Program-made: the position numbers and the translations under genes
Part shown: positions 10,140 through 19,168 of the stretch, piece by piece
Layout: every line of letters begins with the position of its first letter
How positions within the stretch are numbered: the stretch's first letter is position 1
Notes under the pieces: generated by a model
Told to the model about the DNA's origin: nothing
What the model saw: only the letters and a program-made list of their open reading frames with translations
Databases searched by the model: none
Assembly (NCBI GenBank): GCA_033064195.1
Contig: JARBJD010000102.1
Coordinates: 124,001-188,000 of the forward strand
Source of the DNA: Blattamonas nauphoetae
Taxonomy: Eukaryota > Preaxostyla > Oxymonadida
Length of the DNA stretch: 64,000 nt
Direction: 5' to 3'

Positions 10140-11119
10140 TCACAAGAGGGGGTGATTTGATTCGTGGGGAGGGAGTGAGTTTGGTTGTGAGTATAGAAAT
10201 GAAAGGTGTTGTGGTGTAGTTGGTGGAGGGATAGAGAGGTCTGGCCATGAACGATTCGATGTCGGTGGTGTCACGTTGATTCCTCCGCTTTCTCCTGGGT
10301 CTCTCATCATGGAGACTTCCATTTCCACTGAGACAGTGGGGATTCCTCGGCAAACGTGTCCGATCAAATATTTTATCGCGTGGTGACGTTTGACCATGAT
10401 TGGGTGCGTCCGTGAGCAGCATTGTGCGTGCTCTTCTCTCATCTGACATCGGCAGAGTGGACAGAGAATGATGTTAGGGTTTGAGTTTAGTGTCCGGCGT
10501 TTGTGTTCATGCACCACTTTCCTGAAAGAGATGGGAGGCTGAATGAAGAGATTGTCGAGGGAGATGCGAATTGTGGTGTTGTTTAGTTTGTTTGTTCGAC
10601 TCGACGTGAGGATCGTCTTCCATTTCTGATTCGGTGAATGTTGGCAGTACTGTGCGGATTTTCTCCATTCTCTCCATGAAGAAGTGATCGCGGCTGTCCT
10701 GTCGGTTCGTGATCAGGGATCCCAAAAGCTTTACTTCCGTTTTCGGAGTGATCTCAGATCCGGGTCTGTTTACCTTCTCTGTCTTCAAGTTTGCTTTCGG
10801 TCTCTGCGATGATTACAAAGTCGTCAAGATATCCCCATACCTGGACACCTGTCTTCTCTGCTTCCAGCATTGCATCATTGAAGTAAAATGCAAAAAGCGA
10901 GGGGCTGAGTAGACATCCTTGCTGCGCTCCACGGTAGTTTTTGATTTGGGTCACCGTTCCCTGGCGATCCAGGAGGAGCTCCTCTTGTCCAGACTTGACA
11001 TGTGGAGTTTGAACCGACTCCGCTCGTCCACTACCTGGACATGTATTCAGTCCCATCATGTGGACATTTTGATTATTTGTGCAAAAATGACTTTTCACCA
11101 AAAAACGTTTTAATGGCAA
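10140..11119 (-). pseudogene. LINE-type (non-LTR) retrotransposon remnant
   Basis: On the - strand, 11119-10754 contains reverse-transcriptase motifs: RGAQQGCLLSPSLFAFYFND (finger/palm QG..LSP), then VWGYLDDFVIIAETES with the catalytic YxDD as YLDD. The next piece, in another frame (10788-10507), reads SKTEVKLLGSLITNRQDSRD-like sequence, the thumb region. The last piece (10517-10140) has CPLCRCQMREEHAQCC followed by RHHAIKYLIGHVCR, matching the cysteine/histidine tail and RH-x-x-I step at the C-terminus of many LINEs. The upstream RT motifs and any endonuclease are absent. It is a 5'-truncated, frame-shifted fossil of a LINE. Confidence 0.7.
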
Positions 11120-11394
11120 CTTTCATCAAAATTCGTTCACAGGGTGTGATGATTTGACAAGAACGAATGAAAAGAATGGCCAAAAGAAGTATTTGAGATT
11201 TTCTCTGAACCCCATCCCGTAACAATAGCGCCAAAAAACATGGAACAGCCAATTGTCAAGATTGTCCGAGGATCTGATGAGGATGCTCAAACCATGAAAA
11301 AACTATGATTTTGACAAAAAACTCCAACTACCAACTGATAAAAATGCCTAGTACTTGAATTGTGCCATTTTCTCAGTTAATTTAGGCCTGATAC

Positions 11395-11640
11395 CAACAG
11401 ACAGTGAATCAATTCTCATCTAATTCTAACCAGAAACTTTTGGTGATGATCCGAACATTATAGAAAAATGTCTTTTAAAAGTTGTGGGTAACTGGAAAAA
11501 AGCCGTAAAAAACCTTTTTTTGAGGTCGTTTCAAATCGAATGACATATATGTGGTTGAAAAGTGATGATTGGTTGTGGAGATGTAACGTCGAAAAAGTCA
11601 AGGTTTATTTGCGCGTTTTAATGAATGAAGCAACAGGGCC
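11395..11640. repeat. Diverged foldback MITE fragment
   Basis: The order of blocks follows the interior of the foldback MITEs: AACTTTTGGTGATGATCCGAACATT, then TTGTGGGTAACTGGAAAAAAG, then a TTGGTTGTGGAGATG step. Termini are not recognisable. The rest of 11120-12150 holds nothing I can name. Confidence 0.4.
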
Positions 11641-12149
11641 CAATTATGTGTCTATAGCTCCACATTTTTGATCGGAGAATATCTTCATCAAAACGTCATT
11701 CCCAAAACACGCGAGAGTGGATGACTTTGCATAGGCTCATCCAGAAAATCGATCTGAATCCCTTTCCACACCATTCCTTGCGTTTTTAATCTTTCTGGCT
11801 TTTTTCTCAATACCACAATCGTACTTAATCATTTTCAGAACAAATCAGTGACTAAGAAACCGGATAGCTGCTCCGCGAATGAGATCTACCTGGATACTTT
11901 TCGATCCGCCCATGTACAGATGAACAGATCTGCCCATATCCACAATCCGATCTGCGTCTAGACAAACCCGGGTATATCACACAACTTTTACGATTGTTTC
12001 CAAAACCCAAATTAATCATTAACCTGGAACAAGGGTTTTGCGGTTGACCTTGAGGAGTAACCTGATTGACATTGTCCTGAATCCCCTGGTTTTAGAGATG
12101 GACAGAGAAGTCGAAAACCATTTCGATCATCGAGATGAAGGAAATTCTC

Positions 12150-12640
12150 TCACTTTAAAGCTTGGTGAATAGCAAGCAGTAGTCAAGCAAGTTGACACTT
12201 GGTGTGCCTCAGTCAGGCATAAATCGACGGAGGTGTGCCTATGTCCCTTCAATTCGGTTGATGTGGACCCCGGTGATGGGGTCTTTGAACCATAGTGTGT
12301 GATTTAACGTTCCATGTGGAAGATGGAGCTGATTGTGCAAGTTCTGATCAGCAGCTCATCCATCCGTGTATCCCGTCGTCCCCTCCTCCACCACTGCTTC
12401 GATTATTCCTAACAGAACCGGTTCTGAACAGGAATAAAGATTCCACGAGGTGATCCCGCAATCGGTCGCTCCTCCAGGCCAACCACCCAATGTTGAGTTC
12501 TGTCTCTCCCTATTCCATCCTTCTTCCTCCCAAAACAGGTTTCATCAACCTCAACAATCCTTCCCTCTCCCCCCAACGGCATGAAACCAGCCCAAAACGA
12601 AGCAGTTGAGGCCTGTCAACAGAGTGTGTAAATCAAACGA
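12150..12640 (-). pseudogene. Merlin/ISXO2-like DDE transposase remnant
   Basis: On the - strand the translation gives GEGRIVEVDETCFGRKKDGI and then QHWVVGLEERP, matching the first catalytic Asp region of ISXO2-like (Merlin/IS1595) transposases (G-x-VEVDE-x-x-F-G-RK). Farther on it reads NHTLWFKDPITGVHINRIEG followed by a T-x-AHLRRFMP step. This corresponds to the conserved VNHS..FVDP.TG.HTN.IEG-x-W domain end, except that the Trp codon after IEGT is a stop here. At least two further disruptions lie between these blocks. It is an inactive remnant of a DNA transposon related to bacterial insertion sequences. Confidence 0.7.
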
Positions 12641-12646
12641 ACGGCA

Positions 12647-13323
12647 TCATATAGCGCCCCAGAAAGCGTTACTGCCTGTGTTTGTCCTTCGTTTGAATGA
12701 TTGTTGAAGATATCTGAGTCGTTCAGGTTCACTTCTTGATAGTCTTCCAAAAAATCCAACACATTCATTTTTTCCATGTCCTTCTACAATGAAAGACATT
12801 GAAACAGTGCAAATAGGTAGCGAAGCTTTGATTCCGAGCAAGACAAAAGTTAGGAATGTCCCACATCGAAATTACGGTCCGGAATCAGACCATACTTGGA
12901 GCCTTGTCAATCGCTTGAATTCAAGTATCAGTAATTGCTCTCGAAAACGGTGTATCACAAACAGTCCATCATGATTTAGGAACTTCGAAAAGAAATGTAA
13001 ACATTGGTGGGTCGGCGCTCCTCTTTGATTTTTGATGATTAGGGTGAAACTAAAATGTGTTGATCCGCAATGCATAACCTCCAGTTTTCCTTAAAATCGA
13101 ACACTAAGACGGCTTCTGAGTTGTTCAGGATGGAAATCTGATGATGGCATGCATCACAAGTTATTTGTGCATGACGTTTATGATTGATTTCCGTGATTCT
13201 CTCTTCGATCAATGCTTTTTCAGGTTCTTTTCCCTCTCCCTGTATGATGTTGATCTGCCTGTTTACTTCATCAAGTCTTGCACGTCGATTGCAACAATCA
13301 GTGCGTCGTCTCAGCCGTCCCAT
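12647..13323 (-). pseudogene. Unassigned transposase-like gene, HGKNEC motif, copy 1
   Basis: Three open pieces in different frames line up as one decayed gene. The first (13323-13039) is basic and ends in TCDACHHQISILNNSEAVLV and VFDFKENWRL. The middle (13075-12872) ends in RLQVWSDSGP. The last (12841-12647) holds VEGHGKNECVGFFGRLS. The set DFKEN, SD-x-GP and HGKNE-x-x-x-FFG has the spacing expected of an RNase-H-fold (DDE/D) transposase, with the CDACHH zinc-like motif before the first Asp. A relative lies at 16657-18620. I cannot assign a named superfamily. The gene is broken in several places. Confidence 0.5.
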
Positions 13324-13599
13324 TTTCTAGTACAAAAAACTAAGACTGCCTTCGATAATTTTGTTGCAGTCCATTCCTATTGAAGGAGAGATTCATAGTT
13401 GTCAGGATCCAGCTCTTTTCCCCTCTTGATGATTTGCCTCGCCCTCCATTCTCTCGTTTTCTTTGGGACACAATATTCAGAAATCATGACGATCAGACCC
13501 AAGGTGCGACTTGTCTTAAACAATCTGCCAAATACCTCTTTTCAACCACTTTTTTCATGGGAAAAACATTTTTTTGATAACTTGCTCGGCCCAGGGTGT
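13324..13599. other. Spacer between transposon remnants
   Basis: No recognisable gene. Short open frames here overlap in several directions with no family motif. It lies between the HGKNEC-type gene and the MULE remnant. Confidence 0.3.
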
Positions 13600-14535
13600 T
13601 CAAGCTCCGAGTGTGTCACGTGCACTCCGTTTTGCCTTCACTTTTGCACGATCAGCTGGAAACTTTGCTCCTCTCAGTAGTACCATTCTCGTTCCAACAC
13701 CGATGCGCCTGTCCCATCCGCTTGGGTCAAAAGGTGTGTGTTTATCTTCATCACCATATAATCTCCAAACAGGATGAATCAAGGAGAGCGGGATAGGTTG
13801 TTGACTGGTAGCAAATTCAGCAAGAACATGTGCACAAGGCATCAGCATGGTTGCAGTGGTGATATTGCGACATGGTGCACCACGTCGATCAGCAGACAGA
13901 AGTTCAAATATGTATTGAATTCCAGCGAAAGAGACAGTTTTCCAAAGATGAGCAAGAGCAACAGACATTTTGAGGTTGCTTTGTCTCTGTGTTTGCTGGA
14001 GGGCGATTTGACATTGAAGGATTTCCTTCTGGGACATATCAAATCGCACAAGTCTCTTCATCGTTTCAGATTGTCTGACATATATGCTGCTGAGCGTGCT
14101 ATTGAGGGCGCTGTGCAAACCTTCCACAGGAGATGACACCAAAATGCCCAGATGTGGGCACGACTTCACGAAACAAGAAACAAAATGTTCTTCTTTCGTA
14201 AACCACTGGTCCTGAAGATAAGCCTTTATTGGATTCCAATCGATTTTCACAGAGTCCAACTTCGCGATGAATGCTGATTTCGCGGCTGGATACGTAGATA
14301 CATCCTCATGGTCGACCAGATTCATCCAGGCTTGCATGAACTCGTATGTCATTGATCTCTGGGTATGTCGATTTTAATGCCGCAGCGATCGCAGCATCAT
14401 CATCAGTCACAAAGGCTGCTGTGTTAAGAAGTCCGTCAGTTCGAAGTTTGAGTTGGTGGAACACCCACTCGTAGTCCTGGGTTGTCTCAGATAGACCTAG
14501 GACATGAGCGATCCCGAAATACAACCAAAAGTCGC
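13600..14535 (-). pseudogene. MULE-type transposase remnant
   Basis: The 5' piece (about 14535-14350) reads FGIAHVLGLSETTQDYEWVF and AAFVTDDDAAIAAALKSTYP, the catalytic DDE core of Mutator-like (MULE) transposases (E-T-x-x-x-Y-x-W, then TD-x-D-x-A). After a frame change near 14350 a 250-codon stretch continues with QDQWFTKEEHFVSCFVKSCP and SPVEGLHSALNSTL, the region of the third acidic residue. It ends with a CRNITTATMLMPCAH segment resembling the zinc-binding SWIM-type motif. The N-terminus is replaced at about 14535 by a piece of a mariner transposase. Inactive. Confidence 0.7.
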
Positions 14536-14735
14536 AGGGCGTTAGATCGGGGCATCTCGCATTAGCCATGTGTTTCCTTCGGGATCCTTCAACAAACGAG
14601 CTGGAAAGAAGTGTGTTGATAGCATCTGCTGAAATCGTTCACTAGTCGTCATGCCTTCAAAAAAATGGACGAATAACTCCCAGGGTCGAGATTGCATTCC
14701 AGATGTTCACGCCTTTCCGGATTGGTGGAAACTCC
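14530..14735 (-). pseudogene. mariner-type transposase fragment
   Basis: In two frames of the - strand the order is GVNIWNAISTLGVIRPFF, then EGMTTSERFQQMLSTHFFPA, then an LMRD step, then CPDLTPCDFWL. These correspond to successive conserved parts of mariner-family catalytic domains, ending in the PDL-x-P-x-DFWLW motif. Bases between LMRD and CPDLTP are missing compared with intact relatives. The CPDLTPCDFWL end runs straight into the MULE frame with no stop, so a chimeric open frame (14306-14569) spans both. Confidence 0.6.
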
Positions 14736-14940
14736 ACACATTTTGAAAAGTGGCCACAATGAGGTATTTAAAGGATTTCTCGAATTCCCCAAATAGGAAA
14801 TTTCTCACATTTTATTCATTTAGTAGTTGGACCAGTATAGTTTATTTGGACCCCAGGTTCCGAGTTGGTGACATGGACCGGGTTAATGACATATCTAGAA
14901 TACTCTTTCTTCGGTTCATTGTCCCCCGATCAACCCGAAC

Positions 14941-15369
14941 ATGTCTATCAGCCCGAACGAAGCAAATTTTAGACAGTCTGGATTTTTTCATTCTTTTCTT
15001 GGATTTGTTTTCATTGTTTTGTTCAATTGATTGAAGTCAAAGGAATATGGGACACATTCACAATCAAATAATTCTCAACGAGTTCTCAATTTTTTCTTCA
15101 CAAAATCAAATCGGCATGGCCAATACTTCATGCTCTCACACAACCCCAACAAGGATATCTGACCAAAAATTTCTCTTTACAACTCATTGATAGAAAAAAA
15201 AATCTTCTTTCTTGATAAATTGAGCGTTCATTGAACAAACCAACATAAAGATGGTTTGTTCAAATGCCTCTCGTCGAATAAGGGGAGATGAGATGGAACG
15301 ATTCACCTGAACCGTGAAGGAATGCTTTCCAGATGGACCAGATGACTCGTTCGGGCTGATAGACATGTC
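14941..15369. repeat. Inverted 21-bp repeats flanking about 390 bp
   Basis: CATGTCTATCAGCCCGAACG near 14940 is repeated in inverse orientation near 15349-15369. The bases between hold an 80-codon open frame on the - strand (15184-15426), which extends past the right repeat and shows no motif I recognise. The pair may be the ends or internal arms of a further element. No target duplication was found. Confidence 0.45.
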
Positions 15370-15459
15370 CGGTTTGGTAGGAGGACTATCAAACGGATGT
15401 CTGGTTTTGGAAAATTTGATCGTCACAAGTTTATAGAATGTGTGGAGTATCGCTGTTTA

Positions 15460-16063
15460 TAGTGGCGTCACCAATCGGTGTCCTGTCACCAATCGGTGCT
15501 TTTTTCAGCAAATGTCACAATTGGTCAAACTAAGAAAAAAATAAATTTTTAGAATTATACTCCCACACGATCCCGAGAAAACCTCAAAAGACCTCTTTTT
15601 GACTGCTTTTTTCATGTGTTCTCGTCATATCTTCACAACCTGTGAACAGATTTTGATGAAATTTTCCACAGAAATGTTTTTTTGGTGCAAAGAATTTTTT
15701 TGAAAAAAAACAGAAAAGAATTTTGGGTATTTGGGAAGATGTGAAAAAAGGCCATTTTCTCGCCCAAAAATTTTTTTAGGAAAAAAAATTTTATTTTTTT
15801 GATCGTCTTTTATCGATATCTTTACGAAAAAAATGCTTTTTCTTCGGTGTGAAACGGACGTCTGGTTGTGGAGAAATGAAAAACTAAAATTGAAAAAGTG
15901 AAAAAAATGTACGGTAGCCTACTGTAGAAAGTATTTTGAGGTTTTCTCGGGATCGTGTGGGAGTATAATTCTAAAAATTTATTTTTTTCTTAGTTTGACC
16001 AATTGTGACATTTGCTGAAAAAAGCACCGATTGGTGACAGGACACCGATTGGTGACGCCACTA
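15460..16063. mobile_element. Foldback MITE, copy 2, near-perfect arms
   Basis: The 604-bp element is bounded by TA on both sides. Its inverted terminal repeats of about 140 bp are almost perfect. They begin GTGGCGTCACCAATCGGTGT, contain GTCACCAATCGGTG twice in direct orientation, then GGTCAAACTAAGAAAAAAAT, an ATTATACTCCCAC block and GATCCCGAGAAAACCTCAAA. The interior is A/T rich and imperfectly palindromic. There is no open frame for a transposase, so it is non-autonomous. The TA duplication suggests mobilisation by a Tc1/mariner-type enzyme. The arm identity suggests recent insertion. A lone right arm of the same family abuts it at 16064-16175. Confidence 0.85.
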
Positions 16064-16175
16064 TTAACGTATTTTGAGTATTTCTCGGGAAAGTGGGGGA
16101 TGAAAATTCTACAATTGTATTTTGTTCTTAGTTTGACCAAAAGTGACATTTCCAGAAACAAGCACCAATTGGATC
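16064..16175. repeat. Lone right arm of foldback MITE
   Basis: GTATTTTGAGTATTTCTCGG, then TTGTTCTTAGTTTGACCAAA and CACCAATTGG reproduce the outer right arm of the neighbouring element in the same orientation. The copy has diverged and lacks the rest of the element. The nearby element may have inserted beside or into it. Confidence 0.55.
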
Positions 16176-16656
16176 ACATTTTTGACATGATTCAAGTGTC
16201 CGAAGACCAACATTCAAAACCAATCTCCTCCAAGGATTGAGAAATGAATCGACTTTTCTCTCGAATGGGTGTATGATATGATTGAACTGTGTTTTCGAGA
16301 TCATTGATCAAGCCGTGGCTTGAGAGGTCAATTTCGTTTGTTGTTTGTGACCATCGAACTTTTGAATGATGTCAAAAAACTGCCACAATTAATGAAAAGT
16401 TCGGTTTGTTTGGAAACAACTCAAATAAAATAATCGGGTTGGTAACACCACTTTTATTATCCCATTTTTGATCCGTTTTGCCAATTGCTGGAGGTTGTAA
16501 AGTCTGTTCTATTCCTTCACCAAATGGAAGAAAATTTGTGAAAACGTGGGAGCGTACCCCTACTCTTCTGTGACATTTTTCTCAACTTTTTTTGATTTCA
16601 TTGACACAGATGGATCAATATTTCCAAAATAATGTGGGAAATGAGATTGATAGAGT

Positions 16657-18620
16657 TTAGGTTGGAGCGGTAACCCCTTCTTTGTTTGTTTTCAACTGTT
16701 TCCATTGATCATGAGGAATGTCCCCGGACACAGATGCAAATAGTCCATCATTTAAACTCGAGAAGCACAGATGCGAGGTTATTTTGATCAGGTTCGCTAA
16801 GACACCAAACTCTGCATCACATTCATTTTTTCCATGATGCTCAGCGTAGAGCATCATTTCGATAATAAGGTCAGCATACAGTGATTGGACGCCCTGAAAT
16901 AAGAATGAGAAAAGAGCTTTGTTGCGGAAATGAGGTCCGCAGTCTGTTGTAAATGGCAGTTTGTGGGTCAGATCAAGTCTCTTTTTCGAAAAAATAAATT
17001 TCAACGTTTCTATCACGAATGCCGCGTTGTGGTTGATAGTTGTGTCACCAATATGTCCCATGTCACCAATCCGGCCTTTTTTCTGGAAAAATCAATATCG
17101 GTCAAACTAAGAAAAATCTGAAATTTAAGAATTATACTCCCACGCGATCCCGAGAAATCCTCAAAATACCCCCTTTTGCCCGATGAAAAACATCGTTTTG
17201 ACAATATCTCAACAACCAGTGAATCGATTTCGATGAAATTTTTCACACAAACGTTTTTTTGGTGAAACGAACATTTTTGCAAAAATTTGGAGAAAAAATT
17301 CTGCGTATTTGGGAAGATCGGAAAAAACCCATATTTTTCTCGACAAAATATTCTTAGGAAAAAAATCCTTTTATTTTTTGTTCATCTTTTGTCGAGATCT
17401 ATCCGACTATTATGCCTTTTATTTGATTTAAAACGGATGGCTGGTTGTGGAGAAATGACCGCAAAAAGTTGAAAAAAATGTGTGCATTCGTAACGTAAAA
17501 CGTATTTTGAGGTTTTCTCGGGATCGGGTGGGAGTATAATGCTAAAATTTTATTTTGTTCTTAGTTTGACCAAAATAGTCCCTCACAGAAAAAAGGCCGG
17601 ATTGGTGACGCCGGACGGTTTGGTGACACCACTATGAGCACTTCCGACATGTATTGAGCGATGGTTTTCAGTTTTCTCCCTTGTTGATTTGTGAAGATGA
17701 CCACCCCAAGTTCTGTTTTAAACTGCTTGGCGAAGTGATCTTTCCGCGTTTGATAATTTTGTTGATTTTACCTCTATGATCCTATGCTTGTTGAAAATGT
17801 CTTTCTAAAGTTTCGATTTCTGTTCTCAATTCAACTTCCAGATCTTTCCCTTCACTTTTGACTCTTGTTTCCTCTCTCTTCAGAAACCAAAGGCGGGCTC
17901 ACTCCCGACAGAAGTCGGTTCTTCGCTGTGCCTTCTTGATTTTTCCAGCTATTCTTCTTTCTGTCGATCAAATAGCGTCCTTTAAGCCATCCATCCGGAC
18001 CTGATGGATCGATGTGCTGACTTTTACATCTCTCTTGTGATGACTCTAGGATGAAAATCTTAAAACATTCCTCTTCTTCATCATTAAGCGTGCACTTGCA
18101 TGGTGGTGGATGCCTCAGTGATGGTCTTTTGTGCCCTCATTTCATCACATGTTCACGCGAGGAAGGATACACCGATTCGGTGACCAAAAATCCTCACTCG
18201 TCCAGATATTTTTGCTTGAAGTGAGTTGACATCAATCCAAGTATGTCGATTCTATTTGACTCACCTTTGCTGTAGATCTCTTCGGCCATTCAGATGAGAC
18301 TTTTTTCAAGATCTGACAATGAGAAAGTGGTAAAGCTTAAATTTTGAGAGGATCACACCATCCCTCAACTGGAGCTCGGTTTTTATCACACTGGGACAAA
18401 GTTTAGTTCGTGTGAGAAGGAGTCTCAGGAGCCCTTCTGTATCGTATGGTTCTATATTTAACGCGTCTTCACACAGCATTTCTGCAGTCCTTCGTTTCTG
18501 ATTTCGCAATCTGGACGCGAATGAATCAGAATCTCTTTCCATTCGACTGATCGACCCACACAAAAAAGTTGATCCTTCAAATTTTGAAAAAGCTCTCTGA
18601 ACAGTGTCACATGTCACGTA
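16657..18620 (-). pseudogene. Unassigned transposase-like gene, HGKNEC motif, copy 2
   Basis: A decayed - strand gene interrupted by a MITE at 17037-17634. Upstream of the MITE, short coherent pieces read MLCEDALNIEPYDTEGLLRL (18617-18306), then IDPSGPDGWLKGRYLIDRKK and other Cys-containing segments near 18100-17950. Nearest the MITE is KDHFAKQFKTELGVVIFTNQ with KTIAQYMSEVL. Beyond the MITE it continues NHNAAFVIETLKFIFSKKRL, FTTDCGPHFRNKALFSFLFQ and YAEHHGKNECDAEFGVLANL, stopping at 16657. The motifs D-CGPHFR and HHGKNECDAEFG match the copy at 12647-13323. Several stops and frame changes are present besides the insertion. Confidence 0.5.
17037..17634. mobile_element. Foldback MITE, copy 3, inside a transposase-like gene
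   Basis: Bounded by TA on both sides. The right end GGTGACACCAC and the left end GTTGTGTCACC are complementary with few changes. Inside come GTCACCAATCCGGCC and its complement, then GGTCAAACTAAGAAAAATCT and its counterpart, ATTATACTCCCAC and GATCCCGAGAAATCCTCAAA. The length (598 bp) and layout equal the copy at 15460-16063. It splits the HGKNEC-type transposase gene on the opposite strand, so it arrived later than that gene. Confidence 0.85.
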
Positions 18621-19168
18621 TTTACATTATTGTTTTATCTCCTGTACAATAAATCAATTGATAGATCATTCAAACCGCTGCAAAGTTCGAACCGTCGAAG
18701 AGTGTCATCATGTTCATTAACTACACATATTTGATCTGGCAAAAATTTGAAAAATCATGGTACATCGGCTTGCTCTTCCAAGTTTTCAAAAATTTGCCTC
18801 CAAATTCCATGAGTATCAGGAGAAGAAAGATGCTAAAGCTCTCAAAAGTAGCGAAAAAGCAATATATATGTGATAAAAACAATTTGAATATATAAATGTT
18901 TCAAAAAAATCATTCGTGACCAAAATGGTTTGATCAGTCCCATGATATTTTTGAAAGAAACGCACTTTGATCCAGACTGTTTGAACATTTCACTCTATCA
19001 TCTTTCGATCAGTGTAGCCTGCATCATTAGTGTCCATCCTTAATTTGGTGATGAGGCTATCATCAACAAAAGACTACCACGTTTTTTACTCCATTCATGA
19101 AAAATAAGGTAAACTGAAGTGGATGCGAGGTAGACAGAATGAAGAAGACTCTGATCAATAAAGAAGTT
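18621..19168. other. Intergenic, end of the repeat-rich block
   Basis: No gene or repeat recognised. A/T-rich sequence separates the transposon remnants from the FANCI stop codon at 19169. A 61-codon open frame at 18710-18895 shows no family features. Confidence 0.35.

Noticed and set aside
10754-11119. Reverse transcriptase of a retron, group II intron or telomerase
   Set aside because: The QG..LSP and YLDD context together with the C-terminal CPLC...RH tail fits a LINE better. No intron RNA or telomerase-specific motif was seen.
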